Source: Stenopsyche tienmushanensis (taxonomy: Eukaryota; Arthropoda; Insecta; Trichoptera; Stenopsychidae). From it: 64,000 nucleotides of DNA. The notes under the pieces are model-generated. The model worked only from the letters and a program-made list of their open reading frames with translations, was not told the origin of the DNA and made no database searches. The translations under genes and the position numbers were made by a program. This document shows positions 51,601 to 61,542 of the stretch, piece by piece (the first letter of the stretch is position 1; each line of letters begins with the position of its first letter). The stretch is from the NCBI GenBank assembly GCA_008973525.1, contig WACJ01000118.1, positions 372,001 to 436,000 on the forward strand, in the 5' to 3' direction.

Positions 51601-53982
51601 ACAGCGTTAATGTGATAAATCTGCTTCAATCATTTTCAGTTTACATTATGGGAATAATTATTGTATTTGACTATTTATATTGAATGCTGATACACATGTT
51701 GCATTATTATCTGTTATATTGTAAATGCTTATGAATGCTTCAAACCAAAGGCATAAGTCTTATATCCTCAATAAAAAATACACCCATAACAATATATTTA
51801 TAAACAATTAATTTATAACCAAATAAGATATTCAAGCATCAAATTGATTATATTTCGGGTCATTATTATTATGCCTAGTTCAGCTTAAAAGATGACCATA
51901 TTTACTCAACAATGGTGAGGGTGGGATAGAAAATTCATCAAGAGCGCCCCATGTTGCGATAATGGCAGACAAAAATGTTGGGGTCACTATAATATGAAGC
52001 CATTATTCATCGAAGATGATCCATTAATTATTTAAATAATATATACGTTGTATGAGCTATTATCAAATTAATTTTATGCAAAAAATATATGCTAGAGGCA
52101 AATTCATAATTGATTATCTGAAGCATGTAAAAGCTTTCGATTCAATGCATTATATATAGATGGAACTTTGTGATATATTTATAATATGAAGTATATTGAA
52201 AATAAATTATCGACATGAAATGTATCTTTAAATTCCAACAAAGCCTTTATTTTTAGATGAGAATGTTCAGATAAAAATGAAAAAGCTTCATCCTCCAATT
52301 CAATGAAATGTTTTCAAGCTTTCCCTTTGACGCCATCGATATGTTCTTTACAATTTTACAATCCATTTTATGAAGCAGAACTTGGAATTATTTAGCGAGA
52401 TTTTATATAGTTATTGTCTTAATAGAATCATTATCGATTAGCCAAAATTATGATGAATGCTCCCTTTTGAATATTATAAGCCAGACTGCTGAATTTAAAG
52501 CTCTTAATTCAATTGATTTGACTGTAATAACATAACGATAAATCGAATTTAAAGTATATATATTTTTTAAATTAAAAATAATGGGAAATGCATGGTATAA
52601 GTAAAAAAACCACACAAAGGAATATAGAGATTCGAGGAGTACAACTGTAACGTGTATATTTTTTTGTCATGTGTGTTCCTGCAAAAATGAAGAAAATCAA
52701 AACAGTTCACATTAAGAGATGGTCTCGAAGTTATATGGATGAGGTGCAATTCTCTAGTGGGAGGCTGTGAATTATCAGTGCTGCACACTCGGCCAGGGGT
52801 TGCCAAGCGAAACCGAGGGCGCACTTGGATCTCGCGGGAGTCTGGATGATACAAAATCCAACAGGACGAACATCCACTATATAAATGCTCCAAATGAATA
52901 GTGCCATAATTTATTAAAAAATGTTAAATTATTATTAGAAAAATTGATTGAAGTGGAAAATTCGCAACGCAAAAAGGGATGCCTTTGAGCAAAAAATAAT
53001 CAGGAAACGACCGACGATCCTCGCTGAAAGATTTCAGATTTAATTTTAAGCAAGGCGCCTTCGTTAATGGAGGCTATGAAGAAATAAAAATCTTCTATTG
53101 CCTCCGAATCGCACCTTATAAATTAATCCATTCAGTCGGAGCGAAATCTCCGGCGGTGAAAATCATATTCCATAAAATTTTCGGTACAAAAGAAACATTT
53201 TCACATTTCCCAAAGGGGTTTCCCCGTCTATGCTCCCACTTCCAGCAGCGGGCCCCGGCTGAAACTCCTCGCGTTTGTTCACTCCACTTCCACTAGATTA
53301 TTCTTTACAACTATACCAATAAAAAGTACGAAGACAAACTCCACCAGAGCCGGAGCTCTCCCCGTAGTGAAACTTTTTGTAGAGAAAACGATGATGCTCG
53401 CCTTTTATTTATAAGCGGAGATTTGTGCGGGGCTTATTCGAAATGTGGATACAATATGGAGTTAATAGCCAGGCAAAATTTGTAGCGAATATGGAACTAA
53501 TCCGAGAATATCTGAGTAACTTATTGAGGGGTTGACTGCGCACGCGTGGTATGACCGCTTTAAATTTTAAACAACCCCTGGATAAAGCATTCAAAAAACA
53601 CATTCAACATTAATCACATTTTTATGACTTGGATCAAATAAAAGCTTGGATGCATCACCGATCAATTGTTGTTTCCGTGGGAACGCTATGAAAAATGAAA
53701 ATTGTCTAAGTAATGCTTATGATTGATATGAATCAAGATCAAAATTAATAAATCACTAGATAATATTATAAATTCAATGAATACATTTTCCTATAGTTTA
53801 AATTTCATATTCAAACAATGTAAACATATTGTATCAGTAAAAAGTCTCGCCGTTAAGTGGTTGGACTTAATTCGAATCCTATAGGAGATGTGGCTGGCTA
53901 CCATATTTTTAAAAATATACATACGCCATGATATACGCTTGGCCGTTATGCGCCAGTATATCAAACATTCATATTTGTACAT
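48677..53982. other. Non-coding, with GC-rich block
   Basis: A GC-rich block at 49440-49720 includes an 11-base G-run near 49483 and CG-rich words. A 156-codon minus frame at 51071-51541 shows no domain and is judged a chance frame. Confidence 0.4.
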
Positions 53983-54640
53983 TTAAAATATTTGCATCAT
54001 AATGCCTTCTTGCCAAAAATTTTACAGGTTTGTTGGCAAAATATTGATCAAGGTACATTTTTATATCATATTTTGAATAAAAAATTTTACCACGTAAATA
54101 ATTTTTCAATGAAAGAAATAAATAATAATCTGAAGAGGCAATATCCCGAGAGTTTGGAGGATGAGTTAAAACATCCCAGTCAAGTGATAATAATTTATTT
54201 CTGACGAGCAAAGACACATGAGGTCTGATGTTATCGTGATGAAAATCAACGCCTCGTCTGTTCGCTAATTCTGACCGTTTTCTGGCAATTGCATCTTTTA
54301 GATTGTCTAGTTGGAAACAATATTTTGTTGAATTGACGGTTTCACCTTGCTGAAGTAGCTCATAATAAACTACCCCCTTCCAGTCCCACCAAATGCATAG
54401 CAAAACTTTTTTTGGATGTAGGCCAGGTTCAACTACAGTTAAAGCTTCTGTACCCTTGGTCCAAGACCGTTTACGTTGGATATTCTCATAGAGTATTCAA
54501 CTTTCATCTCCAGTGACAAGTCTCTTCAAAAAAGGTTGTCTATTATGTCGTTGGAGAAGAAGATCGCATGTTGAAATACGCTGAAGTTTATATGAGTCAG
54601 TCAGTTCATTAGGAAGCCACACATCTGAATAGATCTGTGT
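53983..54640 (-). pseudogene. mariner transposase pseudogene 1
   Basis: Reading on the minus strand, the remnant gives NELTDSYKLQRISTC, LVTGDES then a stop then ILYENIQRKRSW, LLCIWWDWKGVVYYELL, VDFHHDNIRPHVSLL, THPPNSRDIASSDYYLF and finally, after a frameshift near 54020, FWQEGIMMQIF. The three catalytic Asp residues are in TGDES (about 54506), HHDN (about 54230) and SSDYYLF (about 54129). There are 34 residues between the second and third Asp, the D34D signature of mariner proper rather than Tc1. A TGA replaces the usual Trp after the first Asp motif. The open part from 54403 to 53969 covers 144 residues, against about 340-350 for an intact mariner transposase. The protein would cut and paste its own element by binding the terminal repeats. 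This copy cannot. Confidence 0.88.
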
Positions 54641-54673
54641 TAATTTGTGAAAGAAACTTATGGGACAACCTAA
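53983..54673 (-). mobile_element. mariner element 1 (D34D), internally deleted
   Basis: A mariner-family element on the minus strand. The terminus at 54649-54673 reads TTAGGTTGTCCCATAAGTTT on the minus strand. The N-terminal HTH part of the gene is missing. Sequence then runs from the terminus almost directly into the middle of the transposase. The stop of the coding remnant is at 53983-53985, and no convincing terminus is visible beyond it on the left. The element is a decayed, non-autonomous fossil. Confidence 0.87.
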
Positions 54674-56499
54674 TAATATATAAATTTAATAATAAGACAT
54701 GCTTATGGAAAGTTTTTGTGGAAAATCCAAGTGTATAAAGATTTTAACAATCGGGCTGATAAAAAAACCCTCAAGAGCATTTTGCGTTAATACGTTATTC
54801 TTGCGCGAAAATTGAAGATTTTCCCCATAATATTTTCGCGACGAAACTCCATCAGAAAGTTAATTCAGATTGCAGAAGAGTGTATGAAAAACCAATTTAT
54901 GAATAGATAGGATTCTATACAGAGAATGGGTGCACGTCTAAATTTTTGTGGAGGCGAAAGCGAAAGTTACGGAAAAATGAGATACCATGAGCATGGGAAA
55001 GAAATCACAGCCAAACAAAAGGATCGATACAAGTTTTCATCCACACGAAATAAGCTGGAAGAAAGAGCTTTCCTCAAAGCGAAAACCATTATGTCTATGA
55101 AAATTGCTACCTTAGTGCAGAGCTTTCCAACGGCGAAGATAAATGATCGTTTGAAATTACGTCGATGTACTCTCATACCGATCAAATGCCATTTTTATCC
55201 ATAAACATAAATGAAGTTGAATGGATCTAGATTTAGATGTTAAATTTATTTCAATGAAGTCTCTATGTATTTGTCGTATTAAAATCACATTTTTGCGAAG
55301 CACTGATGTGCTATGTATGTGCAGTGTATTTTCCGTGTTGCCTTGTTATTATCTATTTTTCCAAGGCGAGGTGGGGGCGGATTTTCCATCCCCAATTCCC
55401 TACCAGCGCTCCTCGTTGTTGCGACACTCATTTAAACTTGGAAATTGCTTCTTCCGAGAGACGCTGATGGGCCGTAAATTGGACAAAACAGAAGAAGGTA
55501 ATGGGCGCCTGGCTGCCTACCGCGATAATGCTTCAAAATCTTCGATTTAAGGCAAGCGCTTCTTGCGCCCCCCGCGCCGAAAATGCGGGGGAAAAATCCA
55601 GGATATTTTAACGTCCGTCGAAATACAGGCGGCTTTAAGAGGAGCGAGTTTCCAGATCCTTTGAAATACACAGTCGGCAAAATTTTACGCTTGGGTTTCA
55701 AAAGGGTTAAGTCCTCTTTGAGAACTTGCTCGGCTAGACCGTGTAACCTTCTGCGAACTTTCTAATGTCTATGTCTACAATTTAGCCGATATCCATAGCA
55801 AGGAGACGATGCACAGAATGTATGCCAACAACAAACATTTCATATCGAAATAATAAAAACGGTCGTACAATCATATAAGACGACTGGCATATTCGACAAA
55901 TATCACTCGGTCAGTTCATATAAAAGTCATAAATATTGCAGGATTCGCTGAACTTTTGCATTGGATTTTCTATAATGATGTACTTTAAGCTATTTCCATT
56001 CAATATAGTTATTTTTAAATCATTTTACTATCGATGAAAAGCCTCAAGCTTTAAATTGGACGGTTTAAATATATTGACATAAATGCTAAAAGTAACAATT
56101 GTAAAATTAAAAACCTCCGTTTATTGACAAACAAGTTCATAAATTAAAGCTTGACTTACATTTTCAATGATCAAGAATGAAAAATATGGAATGTTTCAGA
56201 ATGGAATCCAATTAATCTATTTTAATAGTGTTTGAGTCACTATGATTATTGAGTTTATCGAAATTATATTTTTCCTAAAAAAATGAAGCACTAAGATGTT
56301 AATAAAAGCCGTGATTTGTGACATTTTTTTGATTTTGAATTCATCAATGAAATCGAACGGGAATATGCACCTCCACATGCACTCGATATTGAAGGCAGCA
56401 TAGCTTTCGAGTCTTATTTTTTAACTATCACTCGATAAATTCTCAGTCATTTCGATGGGAAGTTTGGGTAATTTTTAAATATCGAGCTTTTTATCATGT
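54674..56499. other. Non-coding, nothing recognised
   Basis: Several 70-110 codon frames overlap on both strands between 54920 and 55770 without recognisable motifs. A moderately GC-rich patch lies at 55370-55640. Confidence 0.4.
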
Positions 56500-56540
56500 T
56501 AACACTTTATAGTCCGGGCGCTCCGCACTAAATTTCGCCC
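56500..56540 (+). repeat. TTAACACTTTAT-type end, copy 2
   Basis: TTAACACTTTATAGTCCGGG begins here and shares its start with 35405. A possible partial opposing end (GTGTTAA) occurs at 56627-56633 but the match is too short to define an element. Confidence 0.4.
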
Positions 56541-56745
56541 AAAGTCAGGGCTATTTCGCAAGAAACTTATGAAACAATGTACTTCTTAACTAGCTATGCA
56601 AAACAATGACAAACGTGTCCGTGACGTGTTAATTTCTCTAGAAAGGATTTTTTGGATATATGGACATTATGGAATCAAAATTTTATTTTTCTCACAAAGA
56701 CGATATCAGGATGAAATTAAAATTCAAGTATAAATCATTCATCAA

Positions 56746-56783
56746 TTCTGACACCAGTGAATTCTGATTCTGACACCAGTGAA
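56746..56783 (+). repeat. Tandem direct repeat, two units
   Basis: ATTCTGACACCAGTGA appears twice in succession, separated by ATTCTG, so that TCTGACACCAGTGA is duplicated exactly. It lies at the left edge of a GC-richer block (56780-57080) that also holds a GA microsatellite and a strong inverted repeat. Confidence 0.6.
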
Positions 56784-56946
56784 GCGTCAGAACAAGGGCG
56801 TTCTCTGGGTAAAGCCCCTTGGCAGCTCCCCGCTCCCACGTGCTCATCGGGATAGTCGCGCTAGCGCACGGGTCCGTTATTCTTTTGGGCCATTAGAAGT
56901 TTTAGTCAGAAAGACTGTTTTCTCAGATAACTCTTTATTCAACATA

Positions 56947-56962
56947 AGAGAGAGAGAGAGAG
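56947..56962 (+). repeat. (AG)n microsatellite
   Basis: A short run of about eight AG dinucleotides just before the inverted repeat at 56967-56995. Confidence 0.85.
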
Positions 56963-56966
56963 ATAT

Positions 56967-56995
56967 GGCTGCGGGAAGGACGTCCTCCCGCAGCC
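56967..56995. repeat. GC-rich near-perfect inverted repeat
   Basis: The arms GGCTGCGGGA and TCCCGCAGCC (10 bp each) flank AGGACGTCC, which contains the palindrome GGACGTCC. One unpaired A breaks perfect symmetry. As RNA or single-stranded DNA it would form a very stable hairpin, out of keeping with its AT-rich surroundings. Confidence 0.75.
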
Positions 56996-57972
56996 AAGGT
57001 TACCTGACGACTCTTTCGACTCCCGCCTATTGCACGTTACCACCTAACCGGCAATGGTACACGCGCAAGTAGCGATCGGTCAATTTGCAGACGCAATGTA
57101 TCCACAACGCCACAGACCCATTCAATTTTTGATAACAAGCATCTAAATATGTTGAGGCAATGGATAGAAATACATTGATGCGCGTCATTAGCGTCGGCGT
57201 CATCTCATTTATCGAGATTGGTATGAATAAATGATACTTAATACATGTTTTTTCGTTAATATAAGATTGAAAACTATGTCAATAAAATTAATTAATTGAT
57301 GATGATATTGTATTGAAAAATATTATAAGCATTATATTTGACCCAATTTGTATGAAATATATTTCAGTTTTAATTAATATTACTTATTGAGAGATTCGAT
57401 TATGCAAATTGATTGCGGTTCGATTATAGATTTAATTTCGATATAATTCGCGTAAAAATAATGTATGTGTGTTGTTTGAAAAGTAATTAAGATAATATCG
57501 AAATTTAATTATTATGTGCATAATTTCTTCCTCTTACAAGCAATTAAAACTTGAAGATCGCTACTTAGAATTTTCTTAGCGGAAGACGTAAACGCTTCAG
57601 CATCTACAAAAATATTAACTTTCAGGAAAATATAAGCTCTCCTTAGTTCGACGTTACCAATTTAATTATGACGTAAGGATATAAAAATTGTGCCTCAATT
57701 TCGAGCCAATGAAAATTGACTAGAGCTTAACGTCGTTAGGTAACTTCGATAATGGATTAGCACAAGAATCGATCTTTATTAGAATGAGGATTTATTAGAC
57801 TTCTTTTATTGCCTCCGATATTCGGTAAACAAAACATTCCTCGTGATTTATAAGGACATAAAATACTGCCTGATTTTTCCGTTGACAAATTGGAGTCAAT
57901 TAGAGATGGGGGGGTTCCCCTACAAAGCATCCGATGAAAATACAAGGCTTTCGTTTTAGGGAAAAAATGAGT

Positions 57973-57996
57973 CAACACACACACACACACACACAT
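57973..57996 (+). repeat. (CA)n microsatellite
   Basis: About eleven to twelve CA dinucleotides (ACACAC run followed by ATATGA). It creates Cys/Val and Thr/His repeats in overlapping frames that are not real genes. Confidence 0.9.
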
Positions 57997-58447
57997 ATGA
58001 GGGCATGCGAAGAAGCTTTCATCTTAACTGATAAATTTGGCCCGTACGTGATGTGGGAACTCAAAGGCTGTACTGTCAGCAACTTCCTTTTGTCGCATTG
58101 TGCCATAGGCGAGGACAGCAAGGGAAGCAATAAGCCTTTTATTTTCCTCGGTGCTCTATGAAACATGATCTTCTTTCTTAACTTTGCAGAGTTAACCGAA
58201 CGCCGTTGGGGTTGTTGGACGGATCGCAAGAATTGAATGTGAAATGTGGGGCGCGTCAATCATGGCGTGAAGATTGCGTCCGCGGACGATACAGGGCTTT
58301 ATCGAATTTGCTGTCCTGTAAGAATACAAGTGGACATATGATACTCAAGATCGCTTATCCGGGATTTAACCTATTAAATGCTGTACATCAAGGGGCGATA
58401 TGTCAAATTTAGATGGACGTTAATGCCGAGCGCGTTCGTGTAACATA

Positions 58448-58895
58448 TCACTCAATAAGTTCGTAGGATTTTTTCGCTTTACACCTTTTTCTTCTTCATT
58501 TGGTGCCATTTTTTCGCAATATATCCCGTTAAATGCAACAACAATGCCATAAAATGGTTGCTATTGATATTTTTATAAAATAGCGTGCGCACCCCAATAT
58601 ATGGAGGACAAAACCATACATGTTGACATTTACGTTTTTGGTCCCTTTGGGCGACTTTCCCCAATTATTGTCCACTTATCTGACTACAGATTTGACTCTG
58701 AAGTATAGTTATGTAACCATGTTTCATCGATTGTCATATACTGTATGAAAAAATCCTTTTTATTGCGCTAAAACAGCTCCAGACAGCGCTTTGAATTGTC
58801 GTCGTGTTGTTGTTTTTGATCGAGTGTGAGCAAACGCGATACCTATTTCGATCAAAGCTTTCTCATGGACAAATTTTGAATACACTGCCTTCTGA
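58448..58895 (-). mobile_element. mariner element 2, truncated
   Basis: A second, different mariner-type element. Its terminus TCACTCAATAAGTTCGTAGG lies at 58448-58469, preceded by TA. The minus-strand coding remnant ends almost at this terminus, but the part that should encode the second and third catalytic Asp and the C-terminus is deleted. The other end fades at about 58895, where the pre-catalytic region is still faintly readable. The same terminus recurs as relics at 27019-27040 and 24186-24203 and, more diverged, at 5102-5122. Confidence 0.82.
58480..58895 (-). pseudogene. mariner transposase pseudogene 2
   Basis: The minus-strand translation gives KRCLELF, a stop, RNKKDFFIQYMTIDETWLHNYTSES in consecutive pieces, a stop, SDKW, then GESRPKGPKT, a stop, MSTCMVLSSIYWGAHAI. 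In another frame it gives NSNHFMALLLHLT and GYIAKKWHQMKKKKV. The DETWLHNYT motif holds the first catalytic Asp (codon at about 58726-58728). MKKKKV normally sits just before the FHQDN motif of the second Asp, and that motif and everything after it are missing. At least three in-frame stops and frame changes show it is dead. It differs in terminus and motifs from mariner element 1, so two families have visited this locus. Confidence 0.82.
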
Positions 58896-59385
58896 ATGGG
58901 TAATATATATTATTGACATAAATCATCATTCAATCGATATTTTAATTATGTATGTTTATGTAATTTGATTGTTACTTTACGCAAAAACGCGCGTCCGGTT
59001 CATTGCGTGTTAATATGAATATTTTAGTTATTCCGTGCAAAATTTAAAAGGTTTATATACAAAAATTAATTGATTTTGATATTGGGATGATATTTAAACA
59101 GAGAACTATGATGTGAAATGTTTTATCTTCAGTTTAAAAGGCAAAATCTGCCAGAATGCCGTAGACAAATTTGCAGGCTACATTTTGATTATTCAACTTT
59201 CACGTATGAAAATTTAATAAGTATAGTCGTGACAGCATGCTCAAGGACAAATTACCTCGCCGAAAGGTGTAGGATAAATTTTGAATGTCAAGACGCTGTG
59301 ACGTCAATCCAATACGTTTTCAGAGGGGGGTAACAATGCGCTAGTAGGTTACGCTATATTTTTAGGGGATGACAAAGGGACTCAC

Positions 59386-59595
59386 CGTTATGCACGAGCA
59401 GCGTGGAGTCTCTCGCTAAGGCCAGCTCCGAATCCGTGAGCGTAGCGTCGGAGGCGTTTTCGCTGGTGGGGGTGTCGGAGAGGCCCCGAGCGGGCTGCGC
59501 CCCTCTGGGGCCGCGGCCCTCAGCCTCGCCCTCTCCGCACGAGCCTTCGCCCTCCGACCCGCTCACACTATACGCTGGGTACAATCTGCCCCTGC
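59386..59595 (-). CDS. GC-rich internal exon, possible teneurin cytoplasmic-domain exon
   Basis: This 210-bp block is strikingly GC-rich inside AT-rich flanks. Read on the minus strand it has a polypyrimidine tract and TTTTGCAG acceptor just right of 59595 and a GTGAGT donor starting at 59385. The frame stays open across it: 2 nt of a split codon, 69 codons, then 1 nt. The peptide opens RGRLYPAYSVSGSEGEGS, continues as a Gly/Glu/Ala/Pro-rich linker, and ends with a Ser/Thr/Asp-rich stretch containing SDATLTDSELALARD and STLLVHN. It has no signal peptide, membrane segment or Cys-rich domain, so it looks like a disordered cytoplasmic segment. The TLTDSE core recalls the LTLTDTE stretch in the N-terminal intracellular domain of teneurins, as I remember that family. 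This is inference, not a database match. A second AG four bases into the exon could serve as an alternative acceptor but would change phase. Other exons of the gene are not recognised. The exon call is fairly secure, the family call is not. Confidence 0.6.
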
Positions 59596-60687
59596 CTGCA
59601 AAAAAACAACAAAAAAATCAATATTTAAATAATTTTATGATTCACGCCATTCATCGATAGATGCCTCTGCGAAATATAATTAATTTAATTTTAATAAATT
59701 AAATATTAATTTTGAACATCATAAAATTATCATTTTCCAATGCGAGAACGTGGGCGAAATCAAAATATAAAAAATACCACCCGATGTATGATAAAAAAAG
59801 GTTCAAACCGGGATAACGAAGCTATTTTGGTTAACAACGTTATTAAAATTCTTTTCTTTTAATTGCGTTAATCCACGCTAGATTGAAAAATATCGCCCTT
59901 TGATATTTGCTCAGGTCGAAACTGTATAATGAGATTAATCTACTGTATTCAAATGAACTGCCATATTAAAAACGCACCTATGAATATTCATCGAACGTGT
60001 CCCTTGTCTATCAACAATGGACAATGTTGGAGAAATAATTAAAAATTGGATTGGTTTCAAACTAATGATATATCAATAGCCTTTTATAAACGAGATAGAC
60101 GAGATTTTTTCAAAAACAGTTTCTATAGACTCCGACGTGGGATAAAATTATTATCAATTTTATTCTAAACCAATCAAATGTATTACGCCATATAAATTGG
60201 ATTTCATCCATTTATCAAATTTCAAATTGGACAATTTTTTTGTAGGACTCTTCGAGTGATCGATTTTAAGCACTAAGATATCAGATTTAACGTCAAATCA
60301 AGCCCTGGAAGACCGAAAACAACTATCATCTATGAAATGATCAATCCATATCGATGTTAAGGGTTGATGAAATAATTTTGGGATAAATAACTATCATCAA
60401 GATAAATTCTTCTTAACAGTTGATGATGCTTGGATTCAACACTACATTAACACAACATAACACTTTAAATGATATCAAATTGAGGGCAAGATTGGTCTTG
60501 GGAATATTGACTTATTTTCAAAGGAACTCTAATCTGAAAGGGAATTTTGGGAAAATTGCAAGCCAATCAGTTTCGGATTTTCTATTTTCAAGAAAAGATC
60601 TTTGCAAAGGAATAGTGAAAATCGAATGATGATGCCAATCTCGATCTTTCATTAGGTGTCATCAAATCAGCGGCGAATTATCTAAAT

Positions 60688-60744
60688 AGCAACAGACTGT
60701 CAAAATAGCGGCAGATTGTCAAAAAGGCAGTGGGTTTTCAAAAA
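60688..60744 (+). repeat. Three 19-bp tandem repeats
   Basis: The units are AGCAACAGACTGTCAAAAT, AGCGGCAGATTGTCAAAAA and GGCAGTGGGTTTTCAAAAA, each 19 bases with shared G-rich start and TCAAAA end. They lie about 75 bases upstream of the ORF acceptor at 60817. Confidence 0.7.
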
Positions 60745-60817
60745 GGATCCTGGCGGTGATCATCAGTAATTATCAAAACGATTGACTACCAAAGTAAATG
60801 CTGGGATTTTTCAATAG

Positions 60818-61193
60818 GAAGACATTGAGTCGGGAAGAAAGGCGCTCAGTATGAGAGAGTTGTCGAGCAGACCTCGACAGAGAAGGACCTCTTCGAACGT
60901 CAAAGTTGTATACCAGATCCGCTTCTGGACCCTGATGGGGGAGGATCTTCGAAAAGACTTCGAGAAGAATCTGCAGCACCTGCCCCATTTCGACATCTAT
61001 CACCGTGCGAATGAAATCATAAATGTGTTCCGTCGTTCATCGCAGCCAACTCGTGGGTCGGGACCATTTTTACGGATTAAACCACGATCGATTTTGATCG
61101 ATCACGTATCGCACCGAGATGCTTCCGAGCATAGGTTCGCGTGCAAACAACGTGACTTCCAGGACGAAAACAATGATGAAGATTACGACCCTT
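60818..61193 (+). CDS. Unrecognised spliced-looking exon or ORF, 125 codons
   Basis: An open frame runs from an AG acceptor (TTTTTCAATAG) at 60817 to a consensus GTAAGT donor at 61194. It contains 125 complete codons plus one base. The first Met is at 60851. Without splicing the frame continues through the donor and stops at 61214-61216, giving a 121-aa protein from that Met. By my count 69 of the 125 third positions are G or C, well above the AT-rich surroundings, which supports past or present coding. The product is highly charged. It has an Arg/Ser-rich start (RELSSRPRQRRTSS), a hydrophobic-aromatic segment (VKVVYQIRFWTLMGEDL), a helix-like middle (HLPHFDIYHRANEIINVF) and an acidic tail (DENNDEDYDP). 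I recognise no domain, signal peptide or membrane segment. It lies opposite in strand to, and about 1.2 kb from, the exon at 59386-59595, so it could be a nested gene, an orphan gene or a decayed insertion. Three 19-bp tandem repeats lie just upstream. Confidence 0.42.
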
Positions 61194-61364
61194 GTAAGTC
61201 TGTTGGGGTTCTGTAATCTCACAGAATATTTGGCGAATTTGTTTTCAAATTAACTTTAAGATAAAATTTTGGTGGTTGTTTTTTATATGACAACGCTATA
61301 AATGATTACATCTGCAAAAAATGAAACTGACTTCCACCAATTTGAGTTTTAGCAATGATGAACA

Positions 61365-61542
61365 TTAACCCTTTGCGATCCCTAAACATTTTAGACCTTT
61401 CTTTTGTATCTCTAGCAGGTAGGCAAAACACTATGAAGGATCATAAAACCCAATATTCCTTTCCAAATACTGTCCTAAAGACGATACAACAAAACAAACA
61501 AAATGTCGAGCCAGACTCGACATATGACCGCAATGAGCTAAA
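61365..61542 (-). mobile_element. TTAA MITE family 2, copy 2 (inverted)
   Basis: Opposite orientation to 42604-42801. TTAACCCTTTGCGATCC begins at 61365. The other end (about 61520-61542) carries the palindrome ATGTCGAG CCAGA CTCGACAT (61503-61523) followed by GACCGCAATGAG, then CTAA where TTAA would be expected. The two ends form an inverted repeat (CCCTTTGCGATCC against CTCATTGCGGTC). It shares ATCATAAAACCCAATATTCC and TAGCAGGTAGGCAAAACACT with copy 1, on the other strand. Confidence 0.75.

Noticed and set aside
57757..58259. Frames with Cys/Val or Thr/His repeats.
   Set aside because: Produced by the (CA)n microsatellite.
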